Shown here in pieces: positions 48,303 through 56,430 of a DNA stretch of 64,000 nucleotides (positions within the stretch are counted from its first letter, which is position 1; the number at the start of each line of letters is the position of its first letter). Origin of the DNA: Bacteroidia bacterium (lineage in GTDB: Bacteria; Bacteroidota; Bacteroidia; Chitinophagales; Saprospiraceae); the NCBI GenBank assembly GCA_030430845.1, contig JAUIKE010000026.1:1-64000 (forward strand), read 5' to 3'. Position numbers and translations under genes: made by a program. The notes below the pieces were generated by a model. The model had not been told where the DNA came from. It was given only the letters and a program-made list of their open reading frames with translations, and ran no database searches.

Positions 48303-48548
48303 ATGAAAGTAGATCCTAACATAGCCCTGAGTGATACAGGCTTCCTCTTTCACGCCTCCACAGGCGATTCCTTTTCCGTCAATCCTACCGGCTTGCGCAT
48401 TCTTCAATTGGTCAAGTCCAGCAAAACAGTAGAAGAAATGGTGGCCGTACTAGCAGAAGAATATAAGGTGGACCCCGAACAGGCAGAAGAGGACCTGTTT
48501 GATTATTTGCAATACCTCAGGCAATTAAAAATATTGATCGATGAATGA
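48303..48548 (+). CDS. PqqD-family small protein
   Basis: 81 residues. The pattern NPTGLRILQLVKSSKTVEEM-x-x-x-LAEEYKVDPEQAEEDLFDYL is characteristic of PqqD-like winged-helix proteins, which bind peptide substrates for maturation enzymes. It begins a plus-strand cluster and overlaps the next gene by 8 nt, so translation is probably coupled. No PqqE-like radical SAM enzyme or obvious precursor peptide is seen; the natural partner here would be the ATP-grasp enzyme. Confidence 0.85.
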   Translation: MKVDPNIALSDTGFLFHASTGDSFSVNPTGLRILQLVKSSKTVEEMVAVLAEEYKVDPEQAEEDLFDYLQYLRQLKILIDE

Positions 48549-49584
48549 TATTACCGTAGCCGTAACGGCTTTAAACGCCATCGATAGTCCAGGGCCTGGA
48601 GTGGGCGTCATCCGCGCCTTGCGGGACTGCCCGGATTTTAAGGTCCGGATCATCGGATTATCTTATGAAAATCTGGAGCCGGGCATTTATATGCACGACC
48701 TGGTTGACAAAACCTACCAGATCCCCTATCCAACTGCCGGCAGCGAAAGCCTGAAAGCTCGCCTGGCCTATATCCACGAAAAAGAACAGATCGACGTGCT
48801 CATTCCTAATTTTGATGCCGAGCTTCCAAATTTCATTAAGATAGCTTCTGAACTAAAAAGCTGGGGTGTCCAAACCTATCTCCCCAGCATGGATAAATTT
48901 GAAGCGATCGACAAACTTCACTTACATGAATTTGGAGAAAAAGCCGGGTTAAAGGTTCCCAAAACGGTCTTCATTGCAGATACACATGACATCCCAGGCC
49001 TGGAAGATGAATTTGACTACCCTATGGTTGTCAAAGGGAAATACTATGAGGCTTATATCGCCAAAAAGCAGGAAGAGGTTTACAAGTATTTTTATAAGGT
49101 TTCCGAAAAATGGGGCCTGCCTGTAGTCATCCAGGAATTCGTTAGCGGCACAGAGATTGACATTGCCGGGCTTGGTGATGGACAAGGACAACTCATTGGA
49201 GCAGTGCCCATGCGAAAACTGTACATTACGGATAAAGGCAAAGGATGGGCCGGAGTGACCCTTAAAGATGATCGATTGCTGGAATACACTCAAAAATTTA
49301 TAAAGGCTTCTAAATGGAAAAGCGGCTTTGAGCTAGAAATCATGCGTGACGATGAGGATGATGAACTATATCTCATGGAGGTCAACCCTCGCTTCCCAGC
49401 CTGGATATATACCACTGCTGCAGCCGGGCAAAACCTGCCGGCCGCCCTGGTCAAAAGGGCCGTTGGAATGGAGCAAGCTCCCTTCCAGGATTATGAAGTA
49501 GGTAAAATGTTTATCCGCTATTCCTGGGATCTGATCACCGATATTAAAGAATATCAGCAGATCGCCACCATGGGTGAATTGTAA
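48541..49584 (+). CDS. ATP-grasp ligase of carbamoyl-phosphate-synthase-like type
   Basis: 347 residues. An N-terminal pre-ATP-grasp domain (~1-110: GPGVGVIRALRDCPDFKVRIIGL) is followed by ATP-grasp subdomains with DKLHLHEFGEKAGLKVPKT, YPMVVKGKYYEAYI, IQEFVSGTEIDIAGLGDGQG and the metal-binding end LYLMEVNPRFPAWI. Such enzymes form an acyl phosphate and couple it to an amine or peptide. It overlaps the PqqD-like gene by 8 nt and is 31 nt upstream of the LysA-fold decarboxylase. The likely product is an amide or peptide-like conjugate; no substrate can be read from sequence. Confidence 0.9.
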   Translation: MNDITVAVTALNAIDSPGPGVGVIRALRDCPDFKVRIIGLSYENLEPGIYMHDLVDKTYQIPYPTAGSESLKARLAYIHEKEQIDVLIPNFDAELPNFIKIASELKSWGVQTYLPSMDKFEAIDKLHLHEFGEKAGLKVPKTVFIADTHDIPGLEDEFDYPMVVKGKYYEAYIAKKQEEVYKYFYKVSEKWGLPVVIQEFVSGTEIDIAGLGDGQGQLIGAVPMRKLYITDKGKGWAGVTLKDDRLLEYTQKFIKASKWKSGFELEIMRDDEDDELYLMEVNPRFPAWIYTTAAAGQNLPAALVKRAVGMEQAPFQDYEVGKMFIRYSWDLITDIKEYQQIATMGEL

Positions 49585-49615
49585 GTTTTAAGGGCGCTCC
49601 ATCCGCCTGGAGCGA

Positions 49616-51001
49616 ATGAACCGCCTTCAATTAAAAGATATTGAAATGAACGATAAGAAAGCATACGAAAGGCCCAGCATCCAAAAACTCAATACCGGGC
49701 TAATGAATAAATTCGGCACTCGTACCGAATACAAACCCTTGACCCACATCGATGGGGTCCCGGTAAAAAAGATCGTGGAAGAATTTGATTCGCCTGTTTT
49801 TGTATTATCCGAAAAACAGATTCGGGAGAACTATCGCCGGATAAGGCGTTCCTTCACTACCCGATACCCCAAGGTACAATTCGCCTGGTCCTACAAAACC
49901 AACTACCTGAATGCCGTTTGTCGGATTTATCACCAGGAGGGCTCCTGGGCAGAGGTTGTATCAGGCTTCGAATATGGCAAAGCACTGGCCAACGGCGTGC
50001 CGGGCGAAAAGATCATCTTTAACGGCCCTGACAAATCAGAGGAAGACCTTCGGCTAGCGGTCGAGAACAGCTCCCTCATCCACATCGACCATCTGGATGA
50101 ATTGTATACGCTCAAGCGGCTTTGTGAGAATTGTGACCAAAAAGCTCAGGTAGCCATTCGCGTGAATATGGACACTGGCGTTTATCCCCAATGGGATCGT
50201 TTTGGCTTTAACTACGAGAACGGGCAAGCCTGGGATGCGATCAATAAGATCATGGCTTCTCCAAACTTACAAATGGTTGGCCTGCATACCCACATCGGGA
50301 CCTTCATGCTGACGCCTTCTGCTTATAAGGTAGCTGCTCAAAAGCTGATAGATCTATATCTGGGCATCCAGCGCAAGTTCAATCACCGCTTATCTTACAT
50401 CGACATGGGGGGTGGTTTACCTTCTCCTAACAATCTGAAAGGGGCCTATTTATCCGGCAGCGACCTGGTACCGCCCATTAATGATTTTGCCGAAAACATT
50501 GCCTCCGCCCTGCTCAACAGTGAAATTCCCATCGATGAGTTGCCGCTATTGATCATGGAAAGCGGCCGGGCCCTGATCGACGAGGCCGGCTACCTGGTCG
50601 GATCTGTACTGGCCAATAAACGCCTGTCGAACGGCAAACGAGCAACCATTATGGACTTCGGGGTGAACATCCTCTTTACGTCCTTCTGGTACAATCACCG
50701 CATTAGCCCGGCTCAGCCTTTTTCCCAATATTCAGAAGAGATGGAGGTATTTGGGCCGCTGTGTATGAATATTGACGTCATCCGAGAAAACGTAAGTTTG
50801 CCCATCCTGAAAAAGGGGGATCATGTGGTAGCCCACATGGTGGGGGCTTACAATGTAACGCAATGGATGCAATTCATCACGCTTCGTCCTAATGTGGTGT
50901 TGATCAACGAAAAAGGAGGCCTGGAGCTGATCCGTGAGAAGGAAACACTGGAATATATAAATAGTCAGGAACGGGTGCCTGAGCATTTAGTTAAGATTTA
51001 A
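49616..51001 (+). CDS. LysA-fold (group IV) PLP-dependent decarboxylase with atypical specificity motif
   Basis: 461 residues (an ATG at 49646 would give 451). The alanine-racemase-like TIM barrel has the PLP Lys94 (WSYKTNY), HTHIGTF (~224-230), glycine loop GGGLPSP (~265-271) and ESGRALIDEAG (~315-325, matching EPGR of LysA). The C-terminal barrel has the catalytic Cys383 in GPLCMNID. In diaminopimelate decarboxylases this motif is GPxCESxD, where Glu contacts the distal amine; here that Glu is replaced, so DAP is an unlikely substrate. It lies in the PqqD/ATP-grasp cluster and may decarboxylate another amino acid or a conjugate. Confidence 0.9.
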   Translation: MNRLQLKDIEMNDKKAYERPSIQKLNTGLMNKFGTRTEYKPLTHIDGVPVKKIVEEFDSPVFVLSEKQIRENYRRIRRSFTTRYPKVQFAWSYKTNYLNAVCRIYHQEGSWAEVVSGFEYGKALANGVPGEKIIFNGPDKSEEDLRLAVENSSLIHIDHLDELYTLKRLCENCDQKAQVAIRVNMDTGVYPQWDRFGFNYENGQAWDAINKIMASPNLQMVGLHTHIGTFMLTPSAYKVAAQKLIDLYLGIQRKFNHRLSYIDMGGGLPSPNNLKGAYLSGSDLVPPINDFAENIASALLNSEIPIDELPLLIMESGRALIDEAGYLVGSVLANKRLSNGKRATIMDFGVNILFTSFWYNHRISPAQPFSQYSEEMEVFGPLCMNIDVIRENVSLPILKKGDHVVAHMVGAYNVTQWMQFITLRPNVVLINEKGGLELIREKETLEYINSQERVPEHLVKI

Positions 51002-51039
51002 TGGATTGATGGAGGCCGGCCGGCCTCCATCAATCCATT
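51000..51039. terminator. 40-bp perfect palindrome at the decarboxylase stop
   Basis: 20-bp arms with no spacer, centre GGCCGGCCGGCC, followed by TTTTTAG. It includes the last bases of the TAA. It could attenuate transcription into the transporter gene 10 nt downstream. Confidence 0.75.
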
Positions 51040-51048
51040 TTTAGAATA

Positions 51049-53253
51049 TTGTTTATGGCTACCAAAGATCATACCCAATGGAATATCTTCCCGGAGGCTG
51101 TCGCGAATAGTTACTCCATGATATTTTTTAGCATGGACCGATGGTTTGCCGTACTCCTCATTTTGCTCACCTTCATTGATCCGGTGGTGGGTGGGACTGG
51201 CTTTTTAGCCGTCATTATGATCAATGCACTGGCCATTTTTCTGGGATTGGATAAGGGCATTATTAAAAGAGGGGAATTCGGTTTTAATGCCTTGCTGGTT
51301 GGCCTTGGACTAGGTGCTTTTTATGAACCTAATCTTCCCTTATTGCTCCTGCTTTTTTTTGCCGTCATCATGACCTTATTCATCACCATCCTTCTCTTGG
51401 GAGTGCTGACCAAATACGGCCTTCCCTTTCTGAGTTTGCCGTTTGTATTTGGCCTTTGGACGGTCATGCTGGCTTCCCGAAATTTTGAAGCCCTGGGTAT
51501 TAGCCAACGCGGCCTGTATTTTCTGAATGAATTATATGCAGTTGGGGAAAATCACTTTGTAGTCATCTATCAATTTTTAAACGATCTCCATATTCCTATT
51601 GCCATAAAGACCTACTTCCGCTCACTGGGAGCCATTCTATTTCAGTTTAATGTGCTGTCGGGGGTGGTTCTGGCCCTCGCACTGCTAGTCTATTCACGAA
51701 TTGCCTTTATTTTATCGCTTCTCGGCTTCTTTACGGCTTATGGTTTTTATCAATGGATCGGGGCAGACCTGACACAATTAAATTACAATTACATTGGGTT
51801 TAACTTCATCCTAAGTGCCATTGCCCTGGGAGGGTTTTACCTGGTTCCTTCCCGCTGGTCCTTTGGCTGGGTGATTATTTTAACTCCTGTTTTAGCTATT
51901 CTGACGAGTTCTTTGACCAACTTATTGGTCACTTTCCAGCTAGGAACCTATTCGCTTCCCTTCAACCTGGTGGTGATCAGTTTTTTATATGTACTGAAAT
52001 GGCGGAGTTCCAAAACCAAGCCAGAGGAAGTCAGTGCTCAAACCTTTTATCCCGAAAAAAACAAATACCACTACCTCAGTGACCTGGAACGATACAAAAA
52101 CTACCGGATGGTCCCCATTGGTATGCCTTTTATGGGCGAGTGGTATGTCAGCCAGGGGCCCGACGGGGAATATACGCACCGTGAAGACTGGCGACATGCG
52201 TGGGATTTTGTCATAGTAGATGAAAATGATCTTCAATATCAGAACCAGGGCAAGGATGTCGAGGATTATTACTGCTATGGCAAACCGGTAACGGCACCGG
52301 CCGATGGGAAAGTAATCGCTATCCAGGATGGCATTGAAGATAATCGGGTCGGCGCTATGAATCTCACCCAGAATTGGGGAAACAGCATTCTTATTGAACA
52401 CGGTCTTTCCTTGTACAGCCAGATCAGCCACATCAAGCCCGATTCGTTTAAAGTCAAAAAAGGGGATACGGTCAAAAAGGGACAAGAGCTAGCCCTCTGC
52501 GGCAATTCCGGCCGATCGCCTTATCCGCACATCCACTTCCAATTACAAACAACGCCTTATATCGGTTCACTTACTTACGAGTATCCCATCAGCTTGTATT
52601 TGAGTAGGGAAAACAATCACGACAAGAGCTTCCATTTTTTTGATTTTCCTGAAGAAGGAATGCGGTTGAAAAACCTCGAAGCTGCAGAACTTATGAAGTA
52701 TACCTATTACTTCATGCCGGGTAAAAAAATCACTTTTATGGTGGACGGGAAAAAAAGAGTAAACTGGGAGTGCAAGGCAGACCCCTATAACCAAACGTAT
52801 ATCGAGTGCGAAGAAAGTGGAGCGAAGGCCTATTTCCAAAATAACGGCGCCTTGCATTATTTCACGAGTTATATCGGGAAAAAAGACACCTTATTATACC
52901 ACTTCTTCCTGGCTAACTACAAAGTAGCTCTTTCCTTCCAGAAGGATTTGAAATTAAAAGATTCCATACCCATCGATCTGCTGAAAAAAACAGGTTTTAA
53001 CTGGTTACAAGATCTTATGGCACCTTTTTACCAATACAAAAAAGCCGGATATGTGCTCGAGTACACAAAAAGTAAAGGAATGATCCAATTAGAGGAGGTA
53101 CACTTATCTTCAAAGGTCAACTTACAAAAATGGAAGAAAAAACAAGTAAAGTACCAGTATACTCAGATCATTAAGGATTATCAGGTGAAATATTTTGAGA
53201 TACAGGACGGAAAGCGGACGATCAAGGCAGAACAAGTGATTGAGAATATATAA
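51049..53253 (+). CDS. Urea-transporter-like membrane domain fused to an M23 peptidase
   Basis: 734 residues (an ATG at 51055 is equally possible). Residues ~30-330 form about ten membrane helices with the two-fold urea-transporter signatures GEFGFNALLVGLGLGAFYEPN-like (~75-95) and FNVLSGVVLALALL (~200). Residues ~350-530 are an M23 (LytM-type) metallopeptidase: candidate zinc ligands His377 (YTHRED), Asp386 (HAWDF) and the HIHF pair His494/His496, with APADGKVIAIQDG and KVKKGDTVKKGQELALCGNS of the family beta sheet. A ~200-residue C-terminal beta-rich domain follows. The peptidase part would lie outside the membrane and could cut peptidoglycan or a conjugate. Cluster context suggests transport or processing of the product of the upstream enzymes. 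Confidence 0.9.
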   Translation: MFMATKDHTQWNIFPEAVANSYSMIFFSMDRWFAVLLILLTFIDPVVGGTGFLAVIMINALAIFLGLDKGIIKRGEFGFNALLVGLGLGAFYEPNLPLLLLLFFAVIMTLFITILLLGVLTKYGLPFLSLPFVFGLWTVMLASRNFEALGISQRGLYFLNELYAVGENHFVVIYQFLNDLHIPIAIKTYFRSLGAILFQFNVLSGVVLALALLVYSRIAFILSLLGFFTAYGFYQWIGADLTQLNYNYIGFNFILSAIALGGFYLVPSRWSFGWVIILTPVLAILTSSLTNLLVTFQLGTYSLPFNLVVISFLYVLKWRSSKTKPEEVSAQTFYPEKNKYHYLSDLERYKNYRMVPIGMPFMGEWYVSQGPDGEYTHREDWRHAWDFVIVDENDLQYQNQGKDVEDYYCYGKPVTAPADGKVIAIQDGIEDNRVGAMNLTQNWGNSILIEHGLSLYSQISHIKPDSFKVKKGDTVKKGQELALCGNSGRSPYPHIHFQLQTTPYIGSLTYEYPISLYLSRENNHDKSFHFFDFPEEGMRLKNLEAAELMKYTYYFMPGKKITFMVDGKKRVNWECKADPYNQTYIECEESGAKAYFQNNGALHYFTSYIGKKDTLLYHFFLANYKVALSFQKDLKLKDSIPIDLLKKTGFNWLQDLMAPFYQYKKAGYVLEYTKSKGMIQLEEVHLSSKVNLQKWKKKQVKYQYTQIIKDYQVKYFEIQDGKRTIKAEQVIENI

Positions 53254-53265
53254 GCATCCTTCAAC

Positions 53266-53421
53266 GGGGCTGTGTAAAAACTCGTTCCTCATTTTCACAC
53301 GCCCCTTAAAATTTTGTTTAGGAGGTGTTTGAATAAAAAAACTTCGTTTTTTTATTCAAACACCTCCTAAAAGAATATTATTGGTTGGAGAAAAAGGCCG
53401 AAGGACTTTTTACACAACCCC
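53266..53421. mobile_element. MITE-like element, family TGTGTAAAAA, copy 2
   Basis: Ends GGGGCTGTGTAAAAA (53266-53280) and TTTTTACACAACCCC (53407-53421). A perfect 25-bp central stem with loop TTC lies at 53318-53370. It shares CGTTCCTC, TTTTCAC, CCCCTTAAA and AAGAATATTATTGGTTG in order with copy 1 (27605-27806). It interrupts the spacing between the transporter/peptidase gene and the barrel gene. Confidence 0.8.
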
Positions 53422-53431
53422 AACAAGCAGG

Positions 53432-54631
53432 ATGGCAAAAAATAAAGTTATGAGGTCAATCGTAATTATCATCATCATATTAGTATTCGGGCTGGGCCGG
53501 GCCAGCACACAGGCCGAGAAGGACTTTGTTTATTACAATCAGAAGACCTATGAGCTTTACCTGTCGGGGCAATGGCCGGAACTCATCGAAGAAGGCAAGG
53601 AGGCCATCCGGGCAGGCTATGACTTTTACTACTTAAGGCAGCGCCTTGGCATTGCCTATTATGAATTAAAGCAGTATGGTCGGGCCGTGCCCCATTTTTA
53701 TGCAGCCCTGGGTTTCAACCAGGAAAATGCAATTACTAAAGAATATCTTTACTATTCGCTGTTATTTTCCGGGCGTAGTGGAGAAGCCGGAATTTTTGCG
53801 GATGCTGTAGGGCTGTCTCCTCCAGCCAGTATTTTTGCCTTGGGTAGTTATAAGTGGAGCGATCAGGAGACCATTGTAGATGCACTAGAGGTATATTCTG
53901 CAGGTCTGAGTCACGCCATATCGAAGCAATTCAGGCTCACGCATGCTTTTGAGTACGTCAATCAGCATTTTCTTGAATACCTGGAAGAAGAGATTTCTAA
54001 TGGAAATGGACCTGGGCGTACCGTCCTCGTTGAAAACCCCTATAATTACGATCAAAGTATCTATCGACTCAGAGGGTATCTGGAGTTGGGAAAAGCTTGG
54101 CAGACGGGCTTCACCTTTCAAAATATTTGGGGTGAAAATGAGGGATACGAATTTAATCAACAAGCTTATTGGCTATATCTGGGAAAATCCTTTTCCATTT
54201 TCCGGCTGGAGTTGGAAGGAGGCTATGCCAATTTTGCAGAACAAGACATTTTCCAGGCCGGATTGAATACCGTCATTTACCCCTTGGCCAATACCCGTTT
54301 GTATTATCTCATCGGATTGAACATAAAAAACGCTGAAGGCAAAACCCAACAATGGCTCAACCAAAAGCTCGGACTCCGTTTGGCTCCCGGACTTTGGGCA
54401 GAAGGTCTGGTAGATTTCGGAGAGATCAGCTATTATCAAGAAGCTAAAGGTGCCATTGCCTACAATATTGCCGATCCTATCCGCAGCAGGATTGGAGCGA
54501 ACCTGCAATACTGGCCAAGCAATAAATGGATGATCTTCCTCCAGTTTCAGCAAGAACAAAAAACTCATTTGAACACACTAGAAGATTTTCGCCATCAGGG
54601 ACTGATGTTAGGCCTGAATTTTCAATGGTAA
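53432..54631 (+). CDS. Outer-membrane protein with N-terminal TPR and C-terminal beta barrel
   Basis: 399 residues from the ATG at 53432; the frame opens earlier, inside the MITE-like element, but that part is not expected to be translated. A signal peptide (~9-28) is followed by a TPR-like helical region (~30-125: LYLSGQWPELIEEGKEAI, AYYELKQYGRAVPHFYAALG) and then a barrel (~130-399) of alternating strands ending FRHQGLMLGLNFQW, with a terminal Trp as in outer-membrane proteins. The layout resembles YaiO-type barrels. It probably forms the outer-membrane part of the cluster's machinery. Confidence 0.8.
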   Translation: MAKNKVMRSIVIIIIILVFGLGRASTQAEKDFVYYNQKTYELYLSGQWPELIEEGKEAIRAGYDFYYLRQRLGIAYYELKQYGRAVPHFYAALGFNQENAITKEYLYYSLLFSGRSGEAGIFADAVGLSPPASIFALGSYKWSDQETIVDALEVYSAGLSHAISKQFRLTHAFEYVNQHFLEYLEEEISNGNGPGRTVLVENPYNYDQSIYRLRGYLELGKAWQTGFTFQNIWGENEGYEFNQQAYWLYLGKSFSIFRLELEGGYANFAEQDIFQAGLNTVIYPLANTRLYYLIGLNIKNAEGKTQQWLNQKLGLRLAPGLWAEGLVDFGEISYYQEAKGAIAYNIADPIRSRIGANLQYWPSNKWMIFLQFQQEQKTHLNTLEDFRHQGLMLGLNFQW

Positions 54632-54667
54632 ATAATCGTTTTTCGGGACCATTTAAACCCTCACGAA

Positions 54668-55279
54668 ATGAAGAAGATATTTTTGATCAGCATATTTCTG
54701 GCTTTTTATCATATAGGCTATTCCCAAAATGGAACCACCTTAATCAAGGCTTTTTCCAAAAGCTATGAGATGGAGTCGGCCAGTAATTTCGAAGCAGCCA
54801 TTCAGGCCCTTAAACCCTATTATTCGGAAAAATCTTATGAATTAAACCTGCGACTAGGCTGGTTATATTATTTGAATGCAGATTATTTCCAATCGGAAAA
54901 GCACTACCAGAAAGCGATGCAATTGATGCCGTATGCGGTAGAAGCCAAACTGGGCTATGCATTGCCGGTTGCTGCTATGGGAAATTTGTCAAAAGCAGAA
55001 GCCACCTACAAGGAGATCCTCAAAATTGATCCGCAGAATACTTTTGCCAATTACCACCTCGGCGGTATGTATTACGAGTGGAAAAACTATGAAAAGGCCT
55101 ACCAGCATACAGAGAAGGTCGTTAACCTCTACCCCTTCGATCATGACTCGGTTGTCCTGTTTGCCTGGATCCATTTGCAAATGGGGCAAACTGGTAAGGC
55201 CAAAGTCTTGTTTGAGAAAGCACTGATGATCATACCCGGTTCGGAATCAGCGAAGACAGGTTTGGAAATGGTGCAATAA
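54668..55279 (+). CDS. Exported TPR protein
   Basis: 203 residues. Signal peptide 1-20 (MKKIFLISIFLAFYHIGYSQ) and at least four TPRs, such as YELNLRLGWLYYLNADYFQS, AVEAKLGYALPVAAMGNLSK and NYHLGGMYYEWKNYEKAYQH. Probably periplasmic. It follows the barrel protein by 36 nt and ends the six-gene group; an ACATGTCATGT element begins at its stop. Confidence 0.88.
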   Translation: MKKIFLISIFLAFYHIGYSQNGTTLIKAFSKSYEMESASNFEAAIQALKPYYSEKSYELNLRLGWLYYLNADYFQSEKHYQKAMQLMPYAVEAKLGYALPVAAMGNLSKAEATYKEILKIDPQNTFANYHLGGMYYEWKNYEKAYQHTEKVVNLYPFDHDSVVLFAWIHLQMGQTGKAKVLFEKALMIIPGSESAKTGLEMVQ

Positions 55280-55405
55280 TTCAGACATGTCATGTTTAGA
55301 CATGACATGTCTGAAGAAAAAGGACATGTCATGTACATTTTAACATTGAAAATCAATTAATTATGTCAAAAAACGAGGACATGTCATGTCTAAACATGAC
55401 ATGTC
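55280..55405. repeat. ACATGTCATGT palindromic element, copy 2
   Basis: A 16-bp stem with loop TTAG at 55280-55315, a half-palindrome GGACATGTCATGT at 55322-55334, then TTTAACATTGAAAATCA, and a closing 12-bp hairpin at 55378-55405 (loop CTAA). It starts at the stop of the TPR gene. Confidence 0.85.
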
Positions 55406-55468
55406 TTGAGCTTCGCATTGCTTTCTATGCCAAAAATAAGGATATTACCCACAAGCTATTTTTCCCAT

Positions 55469-56338
55469 ATGATCACTAACCTCCAAGACTACATTCTCCA
55501 TAGCCGGCTTTTCAAAACCCTAAGCGTTGATGAACTGCTTTTTGTGGAGTATCGCTGCCTGATCAACGATCATGAATCCGATATTTGGACGCACCATAAC
55601 TACCTGGCCTACGTCATCGGAGGGCAAAAAAAGTGGAAGTCTCAGAATGAAGAACAGCTCCTCTCTTCCGGCGAGGCATTGTTTATCAGAAAAGGCAGTA
55701 GCACCGTTTATCAGTACTTCGAAGAACCTTTTTTCGTGTTGTTCATTTTTTTACCGGATGAGTTTATACGCCAGACGCTACTCAAATACCCCGAGACCAT
55801 CAAGGTTTTAAATAAGCAACCTGCTACATTCCCATCTTTGATCCCGATTAAACTGAATCAGGTACTCGACTCTTTTTTTGAATCCTTATTCAGTTTTTTT
55901 TCCGAAAAAAAGGCGCCGCATCCTTCTTTACTGAAGTTAAAAATGGAAGAGTTATTGCTCAATGTGCTGACCCAGGATGACAACCGACTCCTCCGGCAAT
56001 ATCTGGTGCAGCTAGGGCATCAACAAAAAGCAGATCTCAAAGATCTTATGCGTAGTCATTTCCATGCGCCCCTATCCATAGCCGATTTTGCCCGGCTAAG
56101 TGCCCGAAGTTTGTCGAGCTTTAGACGTGATTTTAAAAATACCTTTAATACTACGCCCGGAAAATGGCTGCTACGCAAACGGCTTCAACACGGCAAATGG
56201 CTGTTAGAAACGACGGATAAAACTGTGCAAGAGGTCATCGAGGAGAGCGGTTTCAAAAATCGCTCGCACTTTGTCAAACAGTTTAAAGCCTCATTTGGCC
56301 TTTCGCCCACCCAATACCGCTCAGCGTATTCCCTGTAG
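55469..56338 (+). CDS. AraC-family transcriptional regulator
   Basis: 289 residues from the ATG at 55469; an ATG at 55427 would add 14 residues. The N-terminal cupin-like sensing domain (~1-140) has WTHHNYLAYVIGGQKKWKS and SGEALFIRKGSSTVYQYFEE. The C-terminal double helix-turn-helix has IADFARLSARSLSSFRRDFK and VQEVIEESGFKNRSHFVKQF, then FGLSPTQYR. It should bind a small effector and regulate nearby genes, possibly the haloperoxidase-like gene 92 nt downstream. Confidence 0.92.
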   Translation: MITNLQDYILHSRLFKTLSVDELLFVEYRCLINDHESDIWTHHNYLAYVIGGQKKWKSQNEEQLLSSGEALFIRKGSSTVYQYFEEPFFVLFIFLPDEFIRQTLLKYPETIKVLNKQPATFPSLIPIKLNQVLDSFFESLFSFFSEKKAPHPSLLKLKMEELLLNVLTQDDNRLLRQYLVQLGHQQKADLKDLMRSHFHAPLSIADFARLSARSLSSFRRDFKNTFNTTPGKWLLRKRLQHGKWLLETTDKTVQEVIEESGFKNRSHFVKQFKASFGLSPTQYRSAYSL

Positions 56339-56430
56339 AATGATGCTCCTGCATTCATATTTGACTTTCTGAGCAACATCCATCTCTTCTTTTCGGCTCA
56401 TCTTTGTACAAACTTCAAAAACTTTTTACT

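Noticed and set aside
53381-53431. N-terminal extension of the barrel protein into the MITE-like element
   Set aside because: The extension is element sequence; the signal peptide follows the ATG at 53432.
56404-56430. TTG start for the haloperoxidase-like protein
   Set aside because: It falls within a CATCTTTG -7 box; the GTG at 56431 precedes a normal signal peptide.
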